From contig JADCGF010000005.1 in assembly GCA_020249145.1 (NCBI GenBank), positions 124,001-188,000 of the forward strand: DNA of 64,000 bases, given 5' to 3'. The DNA comes from Roseomonas sp. (GTDB taxonomy: Bacteria > Pseudomonadota > Alphaproteobacteria > Acetobacterales > Acetobacteraceae). Position 1 is the stretch's first letter. Every line of letters starts with the position of its first letter. Shown here in pieces: positions 53,022 to 61,670 of this stretch. The notes beneath the pieces are model-generated. The model was not told the DNA's origin and did no database searches. It saw only the letters and a list, made by a program, of their open reading frames with translations. The translations under genes were made by a program, and so were the position numbers.

Positions 53022-53956
53022 CACGGCGCGCGCCGTTCAGGTGGCCCGGCAATCATGCAGGCCAGCGCGGCGGCGACAGATAATGTCATGGCCGTTTCGA
53101 TCAGCAGGATCAGCGGTTTGGCAAAGCCCGGCGGATAGGCCAGGAAACCCTCCGCCCAGGCAAAACCCGCCAGACCGACAATCAGAAAAACCAGCGGCCC
53201 CGCAGCAATGGCAAGCCTGAGGCGCATGTCACTGATGCTGGGCGGTGCCGTAAGCCCCGCAATCCATGGCAGCACCCACATCGCGGCCAGCACCGCGCCA
53301 CCCTGGAATTTCCCACCCGGCGCATCGGCGCCGACCCAGGCGATATAAATGCCGATCACAATCCCAATCGGCGGCAGCACCCTGGCCAGGAAAGCGAGTG
53401 GCCCATGCGGTTCGGCCACAAAAGCCGGCCCCGGCGCGCGGCCCCAGCGGCGTTCTGGCGCCATGGACCAGATGGCAAAAACCGCAAAGACCAGCACGGC
53501 GGATTCAAGCAGCGTATCCAGCGCACGCTGCGCCATCAGCACTGCCGTCACCGGATTGCCAAGGCCGGTCGGCGCCATGGTTTCGAGTATTGGCGCAGCG
53601 AGGCTCGGCGCGGGATTGGGCAGGGTGTGCAGTGCATGGGCCAAAAGCGCGGCCAGGAGCACCGAAAATGTCGCCGCCAACAGGCGTTGCGCGATGGGCG
53701 GCGGGGCCGGCGCCAAGGCCCCATTGCTGATGCGGCTTGCGACATAAAGGATGATGACGGAAGTGGCGGCGGCGCCGATCACAGCCTCGGTCAGGGCGAC
53801 ATCGGGCGCTTCAAGCCGCACCCAGACAAGGGCCGCGATCAGGCCCGTGGAAATGAAGCCAAGCACGGCGCCAAAAAGCGATCGCGCGACAAGGGTGGCA
53901 GCGCCCGCGCCAAACAATCCAAGCGCCAGCGGCAAATCAAGCAACCAGGCGGTCAC
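53021..53956 (-). CDS. fused MbhD (DUF4040)-like and MrpB domain subunit
   Basis: 311-residue fusion. Residues ~1-80 are MbhD-like, with VWVRLEAPDVALTEAVIGA and ATSVIILYVASR, the module normally found at the C-terminus of MrpA. A short MbhE-like hydrophobic piece follows (~90-125). Residues ~165-305 match MrpB: TLLESAVLVFAVFAIW and GADAPGGKFQGGAVLAAMWVL. The GTG start overlaps mrpG (GTGA). It thus carries parts of MrpA and all of MrpB in one polypeptide. Confidence 0.88.
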   Translation of the reverse strand: MTAWLLDLPLALGLFGAGAATLVARSLFGAVLGFISTGLIAALVWVRLEAPDVALTEAVIGAAATSVIILYVASRISNGALAPAPPPIAQRLLAATFSVLLAALLAHALHTLPNPAPSLAAPILETMAPTGLGNPVTAVLMAQRALDTLLESAVLVFAVFAIWSMAPERRWGRAPGPAFVAEPHGPLAFLARVLPPIGIVIGIYIAWVGADAPGGKFQGGAVLAAMWVLPWIAGLTAPPSISDMRLRLAIAAGPLVFLIVGLAGFAWAEGFLAYPPGFAKPLILLIETAMTLSVAAALACMIAGPPERRAP

Positions 53957-54249
53957 GGCGGCGGGTCCTGTTCACGCCGCACCGCGCCCGCGACAAGCTG
54001 CGCTGCCGTTGTGCCGCCCAGCAATACCAGCGCCCAAATCACAACAAGCTTAAGCGCATCCGTGATGCTATCGGCAAGCGGCAGCAAGCCAAGCACGATC
54101 AGCCCAAGGCCAAGATTATCCGCCTTGGTCAGCGCATGCACGCGGCTGAGCGTATCGCCAAAACGCAGCAGGCCAAGCGTGCCGGCGATGAAGAAAAACG
54201 TGCCTGCCAGCACGGCTATGGCGGCGAAGATCGAAACCAGCAGGCTCAT
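53953..54249 (-). CDS. mrpG: Mrp antiporter subunit G
   Basis: 98-residue subunit with three helices. GTFFFIAGTLGLLRFGDTLSRVHALTKADNLGLGLIVLG is the MrpG signature (RFxDxxxRxHAxTKxxTxG). Overlaps mrpF by 4 bp at its start and the fused subunit by 4 bp at its end. Confidence 0.95.
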   Translation of the reverse strand: MSLLVSIFAAIAVLAGTFFFIAGTLGLLRFGDTLSRVHALTKADNLGLGLIVLGLLPLADSITDALKLVVIWALVLLGGTTAAQLVAGAVRREQDPPP

Positions 54250-54506
54250 CGCCGGTCAATCATGCGCGATGCCATGACAAAGGCGACCGAAGCAAAGGCG
54301 CCGACCAGGGCGAGGATGAGGGCAACATCAATCAAGGCCGGCCTGCCCGCGGCAGCAAGCAGCAGCAAGGTGCCAATGCCCGCCGTGCTCAGCAATTGCG
54401 CGGCAAGCAGCCGGTCGGCGCGGGTCGGCCCACGCAGCACGCGTGCCAGCCCCACCAGGGCACTCAGCATGATCAGCGCGGCGGCGCCGGTCAGCACTTC
54501 AGCCAT
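54246..54506 (-). CDS. mrpF: Mrp antiporter subunit F
   Basis: 86-residue subunit with three helices. LARVLRGPTRADRLLAAQLLSTAGIG and LIDVALILALVGAFASVAFV match MrpF (R-x-x-x-GPT-x-x-DR and D-x-A-x-x-x-A-x-x-x-F). ATG at 54506 overlaps the end of mrpE by 8 bp; the longer upstream frame overlaps mrpE and is rejected. Confidence 0.93.
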   Translation of the reverse strand: MAEVLTGAAALIMLSALVGLARVLRGPTRADRLLAAQLLSTAGIGTLLLLAAAGRPALIDVALILALVGAFASVAFVMASRMIDRR

Positions 54507-54993
54507 ACTTGTCGGCCCTTGTGATGCGGGCAAAAGCCGCTTCGGTTTCAGCAAGGTCCCTCTCAAGCGGCATGGCGATATCCAGCGCATGCAGCCTGAG
54601 CCTGCCATCGGGCAAATCCTCAAGCGGGAGGGAACCGGGGGCGAGGCTTGCCAGCGCCCGAAAGCCATCACGCGACGACCCGGGCGGAATGGCGAGCGGG
54701 ACCGCAATCACGCCAGGTGCCAGACGCGGTGGGAAGGCAAAGGCGCGCAAGGCGACATCCCAGCCCGCGCCAAAACTTTGCCGCAGCATGATAAACGCGA
54801 GGCGCGGTAAGCCGCCAAGCGCCATGCGGCGTTCGCCGGGCAGCAAAAGCCGCAGGCTTGCGGTGGTGGCGCAAAAAGCGGCAATCAGGCCGAAGGGCAA
54901 GCCAAAGGGTTCCGCGCCGGTCAGCACCAGCCAGAGGCCAAAAAACACCGCGCCGCGCGCGAGGGCGGCAGGCAGGGCGGATGGCATCGGCAC
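54499..54993 (-). CDS. mrpE: Mrp antiporter subunit E
   Basis: 164-residue first gene of the operon. Hydrophobic N-terminal helices (GAVFFGLWLVLTGAEPFGLPFGLIAAF) are followed by a soluble C-terminal domain with GVIAVPLAIPPGSSRDGFRALASLAPGSLPLE and LRLHALDIAMPLERD, as in MrpE (usual motif T-P-G-T, here A-P-G-S). GTG at 54993 was kept because AAGGAG lies 9 nt upstream; the ATG at 54987 is possible. Upstream, 146 bp hold no gene. Confidence 0.88.
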   Translation of the reverse strand: MPMPSALPAALARGAVFFGLWLVLTGAEPFGLPFGLIAAFCATTASLRLLLPGERRMALGGLPRLAFIMLRQSFGAGWDVALRAFAFPPRLAPGVIAVPLAIPPGSSRDGFRALASLAPGSLPLEDLPDGRLRLHALDIAMPLERDLAETEAAFARITRADKYG

Positions 54994-55139
54994 GGTAAGC
55001 GGCTCCTTGGCGGAAATGGCGTAATTTCACCATCGCATGGGCGGTTGGGGTGAACAAGGCAAAAGGGGGCGTCACGCTGGGCTGGCGGTGCCCTGACTGT
55101 GCAGAGCGTGCGCGCGTGACGCCAAAGGGGAAAGCGGCC

Positions 55140-55733
55140 TTATTCCTTCAGCAAAGCCCAAAAACTTGGCGTCAGCGCTGCCGGTGCATCCCCATCAGGA
55201 AATACCGCGAAGCAATCATTGAAGAAGGCCACGAAGGCATCGGCATGCGCATGCCCGCCGCGCAGGGTCTGCACCATGCCCCAAGGATCGGCCGCGCCAT
55301 CAGCGCGCGCGCGGAGCGACCCGGCATTATAGGCAATCGCCACCAAGGGCGGGTCGAAATGCGTGGGCAATTTGCGGCGCATGGCCTGGGCGCGGATCAT
55401 TGCCGCCCCGGCGCGGATGGAAGTGCTGGGATCAAGCAAGCGCGCGCGATCAATAATGGCATCCCCCAGCACCTCACGCGCTGTTGCAATCAGCGTTTGC
55501 ATCAGGCCGGGCGAGACACGATGCGGCGTTGCCGCATCACTGATAAAACCCGGTTCTTCACGGATCGCCCCGGCCCGCCCGCCGGATTCGGTACACGCAG
55601 TTGCAATCAGCAATTCCACCGGTACGCCGTAAGCGGCGGCGCAGGTTGCGAAAGCTACACGAAAATCGCGCCAGCAGCGAATAGCGGTCTCGGGCCTGCC
55701 AGGGTTGCGCGGCGGGGCGACAAAACCTTCCAC
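55140..55733 (-). CDS. lytic transglycosylase-like protein (last gene of a four-gene envelope operon)
   Basis: 197-residue protein without a signal peptide. The SLT/goose-lysozyme-like core shows ATACTESGGR with the probable catalytic Glu (~residue 50), VSPGLMQTLIATAREVLG (S-x-GLMQ) and VAIAYNAGSLR. These are the three hallmarks of transglycosylase catalytic domains. The start is a GTG at 55733 with GAAGGG 6 nt upstream. It lies 10 bp after the peptidoglycan-binding gene, so the two act like a split binding-plus-catalysis enzyme (inference). The lack of a signal peptide means release or another route to the wall is needed. Confidence 0.75.
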   Translation of the reverse strand: MEGFVAPPRNPGRPETAIRCWRDFRVAFATCAAAYGVPVELLIATACTESGGRAGAIREEPGFISDAATPHRVSPGLMQTLIATAREVLGDAIIDRARLLDPSTSIRAGAAMIRAQAMRRKLPTHFDPPLVAIAYNAGSLRARADGAADPWGMVQTLRGGHAHADAFVAFFNDCFAVFPDGDAPAALTPSFWALLKE

Positions 55734-55743
55734 GCGAAGCCCT

Positions 55744-56139
55744 TCAGGGCTGAGGCGCCAACGCCGCGCCCCCTGCCCCCACCGGTGGCGCGCTGCCGGC
55801 CATCAGGCGCTGCACATAGGGGTGCAGCATGGCGCGCCAATCCGGCCCGGCGGCGAGCCCGGCCTCGGGCGTGGCAGCACCCGCCAACGGATGCGGCGCC
55901 GCAGTGGGGAAAAGCGCGCTCCAGCTCTGCCGGCCCACAATGCCATCGGCGGCAAAACCCGGATGGCGCGCCTGCATGCGGCGCTGGAAATCGAGCACCG
56001 CACGATGGGTCGCCGGGCCGAAAATGCCATCGGCACTGCCGGCCAGCATTCCCGCACGGATCAGCGCCTGCTGCACCGCACGCACATCATCGCCGCGTTG
56101 CAGCGGCAGTCGGAGGCTGAGTTCGCGGGCAAGGGCCAT
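55744..56139 (-). CDS. peptidoglycan-binding domain protein
   Basis: 131-residue protein. Residues ~10-75 form a PG_binding_1-type domain: LQRGDDVRAVQQALIRAGML, DGIFGPATHRAVLDFQRRM and DGIVGRQSWSALFP. The rest is Ala/Pro-rich, with a YVQRLMAG stretch. ATG at 56139 is preceded by GGGAGGATTTGTC; longer frames start at TTG and are rejected. There is no signal peptide. It lies 17 bp after the lipoprotein gene and 10 bp before the transglycosylase-like gene. Confidence 0.8.
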   Translation of the reverse strand: MALARELSLRLPLQRGDDVRAVQQALIRAGMLAGSADGIFGPATHRAVLDFQRRMQARHPGFAADGIVGRQSWSALFPTAAPHPLAGAATPEAGLAAGPDWRAMLHPYVQRLMAGSAPPVGAGGAALAPQP

Positions 56140-56156
56140 GACAAATCCTCCCTGTT

Positions 56157-56813
56157 TCAAGGGTGACAATCGGTGATGCGCGTGGCGCGCAAACGGGCAT
56201 CATCGGCAAGCCGCCCGAGCGCCGCATCATTGGGTTGCAATGCCAAGCCGCGACGTGCCTCAGCCAGCGCATGCCGCGCGGCGGTGCAGCGCGCGGCCTC
56301 AGGCCCCGCCGAGGGTCTGGCTGCGGCAAGTGCGGCGCGGCCACGCAGCAATGCGCCTTCCGCATCAACCAAGGGCGAAGCTTCCGCAATCAATTCCCGC
56401 GCCGCCGGGGCGGCCATGGCGGGGGGTAGGTTTTCAATGGCACAAAGCCGCGCTTGCGTGCGCAGTTTTCGCGCTGGCAGCAAAACGGCACCGGCGGATT
56501 GCTCGGCAGCTTGCGCCGCACGCGCCGCGCAGGACAGCAAGCCCGCTTCGCGCGCGCTGGCGCCAGGGCAGGCGGCGCCAGGGGCACGCCCGGCAAAGGC
56601 AAGGCTGAGGCAGGCTTCGGCGCGGATCAGATGTAGGCGCTGGCACACTTCCCCTGTCCCGGGGGCGCAATCACGCACCACGGGTTCATCGGCAATGGCG
56701 GCCAGCGCCCCGGCAGCGCGCTGCTTCTGCCAGCGTTCCAACTGCGCCACGGGCGCATCCAGGCTACTGCAGGCCGCAAGGGCAATAAATGCCAGCGTGA
56801 ACAGGCGGATCAT
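56157..56813 (-). CDS. Ala-rich predicted lipoprotein
   Basis: 218-residue protein starting with a lipoprotein signal (MIRLFTLAFIALAAC, Cys at residue 15). The mature part is almost entirely helical and Ala-rich, with spaced Cys (CAPGTGEVC, EACLSL, AACPGA, LLSCAA, ARLCAI, ARCTAA) and a C-terminal ALAEARRGLALQPNDAALGRLADDARL that looks like a TPR-type helix pair. No known family. The ATG overlaps the stop of the upstream membrane protein gene (ATGA). As a lipid-anchored helical protein it could link the membrane protein to the wall. Confidence 0.7.
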   Translation of the reverse strand: MIRLFTLAFIALAACSSLDAPVAQLERWQKQRAAGALAAIADEPVVRDCAPGTGEVCQRLHLIRAEACLSLAFAGRAPGAACPGASAREAGLLSCAARAAQAAEQSAGAVLLPARKLRTQARLCAIENLPPAMAAPAARELIAEASPLVDAEGALLRGRAALAAARPSAGPEAARCTAARHALAEARRGLALQPNDAALGRLADDARLRATRITDCHP

Positions 56814-58354
56814 GGCGTCACCTCCGCCATCAATCCTACCGGTTCAAGCTTTCTATCCCGCAAATGACCGGTCAGCATCACCAAGGCTTCGAAAGCGGCG
56901 CGGGCTTCGGGCTGGTCTTCGCCGGCCTTGCCGGCGGCGTCCATCAACTGGTTCACCTGATCTGTGCTGGGGAGCGCGCCGGGCGCTGGCGCCAGCGGGG
57001 CAAGGGCGGCGGCGATTTTCTCAGGCGTCGCATCGCGCATGGCAAGATCAGCGACCAAGGCCGCGCGAAATTCCTGCAAGCCGGCTTCAAGCTCTGCCTG
57101 GCCGCCCGGAAAGCGCGTGGCATCGGCACCATATTCGGCCCAAAGCCGTGGGCCGGCATCGTCATGGCTGATTTTGTTGAGCAAATCAGCGAAAAACCCA
57201 GCGCGCGTTTTCTCATCCTTGAAGGCGCGCGCGAAGATCGGGCAGGTTTCCATACGCAGTTCCGCTGAGCTTGGCGTGATCAAGCCCGCATCGAAAAGCT
57301 GCGGCGCGAAGGGTGCTGCCAGGACGCGTGCGCGCCAGCGCTGATATTCCGCCGCGCCGAAGTGCCAGCCAAGCCCGATGACGGTCGCAACCGCCCCAAG
57401 CGGCCCCAGCGCCGTGCCGGCTGGCAGGAGCGATGCCGAAGCGCGCAGCAGCGGCGCCAAGGGCTGCGCGCCGATCAGCCCGGCCAGGGCATCGGTTGCC
57501 ATCTTCAGCGCGCCTTCAGCACCGGGGCCGCTTTGCTGGCCCTGCAAGGCAGCGGCGGCATCGCGCGCCTTGGCAAGTGCTTGCGCGGCGCCTTCCGGGA
57601 CCATGCCCTTCGGCAAAAGCGGGCCGAATTCATCCAGCACCAAGCCGGCCACTTCGATATGCCGCGCGAGGCTGCCCTTGGTGGCTTCAATCCGGCCAGG
57701 CAGCGCCGCATCGCGCGCCGCAGTTTCTGCCTTTTGGCGCAGCGCTTCCGCCTCAGCCGCCAGCGCGCCGTTGGCGCGTTCCCGTTCGGCCAATTGTTCC
57801 GTGGCGCGGCGGGCGATTTGCGCCTCCGCCCCCGTGCTGCGCGTGCCGAAATAGAAACCAAAAACACCCGTGACGATGCCATTCACATAGCCGGCAATGG
57901 CATCCGTGAGGCCAAGGGTTTTGGAAAACAGCAAAAGCGGCAGGCCGATCACGCCGACAATCAGCGCCAGCAGCGCGCGCACCGTGCCTTCCGGCAGGGC
58001 AAGCGGCAGGTCACGCAGCCCGGCCAAGCGTTCCGGCCCAATGGCGGGATTGGCGACCAACGCGAAACTGCGCGCGGCAAGCCACCAGAGGAAGGCAGCA
58101 AAGCCGATACCGACAAGGAAAATCATCATACCAATCAGCGCAGGCAGGCCGGTGGCGCCAGGGGCGGCGAAGGCAGCAAACAGCGCTTCCGGCCCCGGCA
58201 GGCCAAGCGCGAAACCTGCCCACAGTACGGCGGCCAGCGCCGCGCCGGTCAGCAGGATGCGCAGGGGCAGGCGAAGGAGATGAAGCAATTCCACGGTAAT
58301 GGAATGCCCTATTGCGGTGCCTATGCTATTCTCTGCTGGGGTGGCTGGGGGCAT
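56810..58354 (-). CDS. uncharacterised multi-helix membrane protein with coiled coil
   Basis: 514-residue protein, family not recognised by name. Four hydrophobic helices lie at about residues 31-52, 72-92, 125-146 and 152-171. The third and fourth carry PEGTVRALLALIVG and GYVNGIVTGVFGFYFGTRS, a pattern that recalls holin-like and other small membrane proteins ending in FYFGS. A predicted coiled coil follows (176-218), then a mostly helical soluble region with one more hydrophobic patch (313-334). It is the first gene of a four-gene operon and is preceded by an AT-rich promoter. ATG at 58354 has AGAGG 8 nt upstream. Confidence 0.65.
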   Translation of the reverse strand: MPPATPAENSIGTAIGHSITVELLHLLRLPLRILLTGAALAAVLWAGFALGLPGPEALFAAFAAPGATGLPALIGMMIFLVGIGFAAFLWWLAARSFALVANPAIGPERLAGLRDLPLALPEGTVRALLALIVGVIGLPLLLFSKTLGLTDAIAGYVNGIVTGVFGFYFGTRSTGAEAQIARRATEQLAERERANGALAAEAEALRQKAETAARDAALPGRIEATKGSLARHIEVAGLVLDEFGPLLPKGMVPEGAAQALAKARDAAAALQGQQSGPGAEGALKMATDALAGLIGAQPLAPLLRASASLLPAGTALGPLGAVATVIGLGWHFGAAEYQRWRARVLAAPFAPQLFDAGLITPSSAELRMETCPIFARAFKDEKTRAGFFADLLNKISHDDAGPRLWAEYGADATRFPGGQAELEAGLQEFRAALVADLAMRDATPEKIAAALAPLAPAPGALPSTDQVNQLMDAAGKAGEDQPEARAAFEALVMLTGHLRDRKLEPVGLMAEVTP

Positions 58355-58380
58355 GGGCGGGACCTCTTCTGGGGCCCGGC

Positions 58381-58409
58381 TTTATGGTATATATTTCCTA
58401 TTTTATCAA
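58381..58409 (-). promoter_or_regulatory. candidate promoter of the four-gene envelope operon
   Basis: Minus strand: TTGATA at 58409-58404 and CATAAA at 58386-58381 with a 17-bp spacer, in a markedly AT-rich patch. Transcription would start about 20 bp before the 514-residue protein's ATG. Confidence 0.45.
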
Positions 58410-58428
58410 GGAATTTTTTCTGAAACCC

Positions 58429-59436
58429 CTAACCCCGCACCACCGCCTCCGCAATCCGCGCCGCATTCAGCGCCGCGCCCAGCCGCACATCATCGCCCAC
58501 CGCCCATAATGATAGCCCCTGCGGCAGCGTCGCATCGCGGCGGATTCGGGAGACATAGACCATATCCTCCCCCACAATTTCGGCGGGGCTCGCATAGCCG
58601 CCATCATCGCGCCGATCGAGCAGGCTGATCCCTGGCGCGCGACGCAGCGCTTCGCGCGCATCGCGTTCATTGATCGGCCGGTCGAAGGCAATGTTCAGCG
58701 CCATGCCAAGGCCAAGCATGACTGGCACGCGCACACAGCTGGCACTCACCTGAATATCGGGGTTGAGAAGCTTTCGGATTTCAACGCCCATCGCCCATTC
58801 TTCCCGCGTCGCGCCATCGGGCATGAAGCGGTCAATATGCGGAATGACATTGAAGGCGATCTGCTTCGTGAAATACTGTGCCTCAGGATTGTCATTCACA
58901 AAAATACCACGCGTCTGGGACCAGAGCTCGTCAATCGCCTCCTTCCCTGCGCCGGAGGCCGGCTGATAGGTTGCCGCCACCACGCGCCGCACGCCGGCGG
59001 CTTCATGCAAAGGCTTCAGCACCAGGGCCAGGATCAGGCTGGCTGGTAGCGGGCAGGCGATGATCCGCCGTTTGTTGGCGCGCGGCAGCGCCTGATCATT
59101 CACCCCGGCCACCACCAGCGGCACATCCGGTTCCATGTGGAAATGCCCGGACAGGTCAATCGCCATGGCGCCAGCCGCCACCGCGCGCGGTACTTCCGCC
59201 GCAGCCAGCTTGGCGTCACAGGCGAAAATGGCGAGGCTTGTCCCCGCGAAGCCAAACCGCGCCACATCGCGTGTTTTCAGCACGGCTTTCTCGCCCCAGG
59301 AAATATCGGCACCCGCGCTGCGCCCAGCGGCAAGCGCCACAACCTCAGCCCCGGCCAGGCTGGTTTCAGCCAGGCAGCGCAGGATTTCCCGCCCAATCAG
59401 GGAAGGCGCGCCAATGAGGGCGATACGATGAGCCAT
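58429..59436 (-). CDS. aspartate-semialdehyde dehydrogenase homologue, catalytic residues missing
   Basis: 335-residue protein of normal ASADH length. Fold-level matches are clear: [17 protein letters not shown] (NADP-binding), [43 protein letters not shown] and [21 protein letters not shown]. Functional ASADH has ANPNCST with the nucleophile Cys; here it is ACPLPAS, with Pro131 at the Cys position. The acid/base His in RVPVxxGH is replaced by Leu243. Other conserved residues such as the Gln in TYQ and Glu219 are kept. It is therefore probably not an active ASADH. It is divergent from the chemoreceptor gene. Confidence 0.85.
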   Translation of the reverse strand: MAHRIALIGAPSLIGREILRCLAETSLAGAEVVALAAGRSAGADISWGEKAVLKTRDVARFGFAGTSLAIFACDAKLAAAEVPRAVAAGAMAIDLSGHFHMEPDVPLVVAGVNDQALPRANKRRIIACPLPASLILALVLKPLHEAAGVRRVVAATYQPASGAGKEAIDELWSQTRGIFVNDNPEAQYFTKQIAFNVIPHIDRFMPDGATREEWAMGVEIRKLLNPDIQVSASCVRVPVMLGLGMALNIAFDRPINERDAREALRRAPGISLLDRRDDGGYASPAEIVGEDMVYVSRIRRDATLPQGLSLWAVGDDVRLGAALNAARIAEAVVRG

Positions 59437-59551
59437 ACGTCAATTCCTAAATGCCTGGGCATGTTTAGCCGCAATTACACCAAGCCGCACGGCCCTTAAC
59501 CGCCTCGTAGCCAAATGCCTTCAAAATGGGTCTCGGATTCCAGGATGCGCC

Positions 59552-61042
59552 ATGAAAGCTGAATTACGCCTTCCAGCACTTGCCGTGATGATCCTGCTCG
59601 CCCATCCCGGCATGGCGGCAGCGGGGGAAGCGGCTGCCTCTGGCCAAGCGTCCGGGTTTTTCCTGGGCCTTGCGCTGGGGTGTCTGATTTGCCTTGTCCT
59701 TGGCACCTGGGCGCTGTTGCGTCAGCGCGCCATGCTGGTGGCCTTCGCCGGCAAATTGTCTCGCCTTGCCGCCCACGAACCCGTGCCCCCCTTCGCCATG
59801 GCCGATGCCGACGGCCCCTGGCGCCAGATCCTGACCGCCGCCGAAGCCTTGCGCCAGCGCCCGGCCCCTGCCCCTGTGACCATCGCGGCCCCCATTGCCC
59901 CGCCCCCTGATGAGTCTCTGGCTGATTTGGCCGCCACCATCGAAGCGGAAACAGCCGCTGCGCTGGATGATCTGGACCGCCGCGTTGCCATGCTACGCCG
60001 CAACAGCGCCGCCATGACGGAAGCGGCGGAAGGCGGCGCGCGGGCGGCGGAGGCTTCGGCCAGCGCGGCATCAGCAGGGCGGGTCAGCGCGCAACAAGCG
60101 TCTCGCGGCGCGGATGAACTGGCCGGCGCGGCGGGGGAAATTGCGCGGCACATGTCACGGGCCGGGGAAGCCACGCGCGGCGTGATGCAGCGCACCGATG
60201 AAGCGCGGCGGATTTTCACGGAACTCACCAGCAGCGTGGATGAAATCGGCCAGGTATCGCGGCTGATCGCGGAAATTGCCGGTCAGACGAATCTATTGGC
60301 GCTGAACGCCACCATTGAAGCGGCACGCGCGGGTGCGGCTGGCAAGGGCTTCACCGTGGTGGCGGGGGAGGTGAAGAACCTCGCCAAGCGCACATCCCAA
60401 AGCACCGAGGAAATCGCCGGGCGCATCGCCGCCATGCAGGCCGCCGCGAGCCGCGCCTTGGCTGCCATGGATGGCATTGGTGCTGCCGTGACCGAGCTTG
60501 ATGCGGTGGCGACCTCGGTCGCGGCGGCGGTGGAAGAGCAATCCGCCACGACTGCCGAAATCTCCCGCGCCATCATGGGCGCTGCGGAGAATGCCGCCGA
60601 TGTGGCCAATAGGATGGAGGCGCTGACGCAGGATTCCGGCAATACCGGTGAGGCCGCCTGGACCCTGCAATCGGGCGCGGATGAATTGGCGGATGCCATC
60701 GCCGCCTTCCGGCAGAATTTGAATGAAGCGCTGCGCGGGCGCTTGCCTTCTGCCAATCGGCGGCGCGGAGCGCGGCTTAGCTTGGGTGTGCCGGCCCGCT
60801 TGAATGAGACCGAGGGCGTGCTTTTGGATGTTTCACCCGGTGGCGCGCTGTTCCTGGGGGGTGCTGCGGATTTTACCGCAGGTGAGCTGCGCATTGATGC
60901 CTTGGGACCCGCGCTTTGCGTTCGGCTTGTCTCCCGCGCTGAAGGGCGGCTGCATCTTGCCTTTACTGAACCCGCTGCGGCGCGGCCAGTGATTGCGGCG
61001 TTATTGCAGGAACATGAAACTCTCGACATGCAGGCAGCGTGA
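59552..61042 (+). CDS. methyl-accepting chemotaxis-type protein with C-terminal PilZ domain
   Basis: 496-residue protein. An N-terminal signal-like helix ([18 protein letters not shown]) and one further membrane helix (~residues 35-57) leave almost no periplasmic part, so there is no classical ligand domain. A long helical cytosolic hairpin follows with the MCP tip [20 protein letters not shown] (~245-265). The C-terminal ~100 residues are PilZ-like: [15 protein letters not shown] (RxxxR) and DVSPGGALF (D-x-S-x-x-G), the c-di-GMP-binding motifs. It could link c-di-GMP to a CheA pathway. No che genes are near. Confidence 0.9.
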   Translation: MKAELRLPALAVMILLAHPGMAAAGEAAASGQASGFFLGLALGCLICLVLGTWALLRQRAMLVAFAGKLSRLAAHEPVPPFAMADADGPWRQILTAAEALRQRPAPAPVTIAAPIAPPPDESLADLAATIEAETAAALDDLDRRVAMLRRNSAAMTEAAEGGARAAEASASAASAGRVSAQQASRGADELAGAAGEIARHMSRAGEATRGVMQRTDEARRIFTELTSSVDEIGQVSRLIAEIAGQTNLLALNATIEAARAGAAGKGFTVVAGEVKNLAKRTSQSTEEIAGRIAAMQAAASRALAAMDGIGAAVTELDAVATSVAAAVEEQSATTAEISRAIMGAAENAADVANRMEALTQDSGNTGEAAWTLQSGADELADAIAAFRQNLNEALRGRLPSANRRRGARLSLGVPARLNETEGVLLDVSPGGALFLGGAADFTAGELRIDALGPALCVRLVSRAEGRLHLAFTEPAAARPVIAALLQEHETLDMQAA

Positions 61043-61131
61043 GCGCTTGCGGGTTTGCCAGGGGCGACCATTTCCACCATGCCGGTCCTCTGCCGTGCCC
61101 TCGGCCTTTCAGCTTTCAGGAGCCTTGATTG

Positions 61132-61515
61132 ATGCGTCGCCTTATCCTCTCTGCCGCCCTGCTGGCGGGTTTTTCCGTGACCGCCCCGGCCTTCGCCCAG
61201 GATGCCGATGCCGGCCAGCGCGTGTTCAACCAATGCCGCGCCTGCCACACCATTGATAAGGGCGGGCGCAATGGCGTTGGCCCGAATCTTTGGGGCATTG
61301 TGGGCCGCAAGGCGGCTTCGATCGAAGGCTTTCGCTATTCATCCAGCATGCGGACCGTCGCTGAAGGTGGCCATGTTTGGACGATTGAAAACCTGACCGC
61401 CTACATCACCAACCCGAAGGCGGTGGTGCCGCAGGGTTCCATGGCCTTTGCCGGGCTGCGCAATGAACAGCAATTGAAGGATCTGCTGGCTTACCTCGCC
61501 AAGCACAAGGATTGA
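61132..61515 (+). CDS. class I c-type cytochrome (cytochrome c550/c2-like)
   Basis: 127-residue periplasmic cytochrome. A Sec signal peptide ends at ...APAFAQ. Heme attachment is CRACHTID (CxxCH) at about residues 37-44, and the Met ligand lies in VVPQGSMAFAGL near residue 104. GPNLWGIVGRKAAS and TAYITNPK are typical of mitochondrial-type cytochrome c. It probably shuttles electrons to an oxidase. ATG at 61132 has AGGAG upstream. A likely terminator follows at 61549. Confidence 0.95.
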   Translation: MRRLILSAALLAGFSVTAPAFAQDADAGQRVFNQCRACHTIDKGGRNGVGPNLWGIVGRKAASIEGFRYSSSMRTVAEGGHVWTIENLTAYITNPKAVVPQGSMAFAGLRNEQQLKDLLAYLAKHKD

Positions 61516-61548
61516 TCGCCCCAAAATAATTGCGTTCAAGAACAATTT

Positions 61549-61584
61549 GCGTCAGCGGGCTAAAACCTCGCTGGCGCGTTTCTT
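61549..61584 (+). terminator. probable intrinsic terminator after the cytochrome c gene
   Basis: GCGTCAGCG and CGCTGGCGC pair over 9 bp (one G-U) around an 11-nt loop, followed by GTTTCTT. It lies between the cytochrome c gene and the convergent LysR gene. Confidence 0.6.
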
Positions 61585-61670
61585 ATCGGCAAAAGAGAAG
61601 TTGTGGGGGGGCGTAACGCAATCTTGCACGTGCAAGCTCCTGCCGGCGGAAAGTCAAAACCAAATCCGCA

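Noticed and set aside
51199..53052. 617-codon reading of the mrpD frame beginning inside mrpC
   Set aside because: The MrpD domain begins at the ATG at 52683, which overlaps the mrpC stop; the extra N-terminus is out-of-frame mrpC sequence.
55734..55746. Possible frameshift joining the peptidoglycan-binding and transglycosylase-like genes into one protein
   Set aside because: The downstream gene has its own GTG with GAAGGG at proper spacing and the upstream one ends in a normal stop; a split arrangement is simpler, though resequencing would settle it.
61549..61670. Possible small RNA or gene in the gap after the cytochrome c gene
   Set aside because: Only a terminator-like hairpin and featureless sequence are visible.
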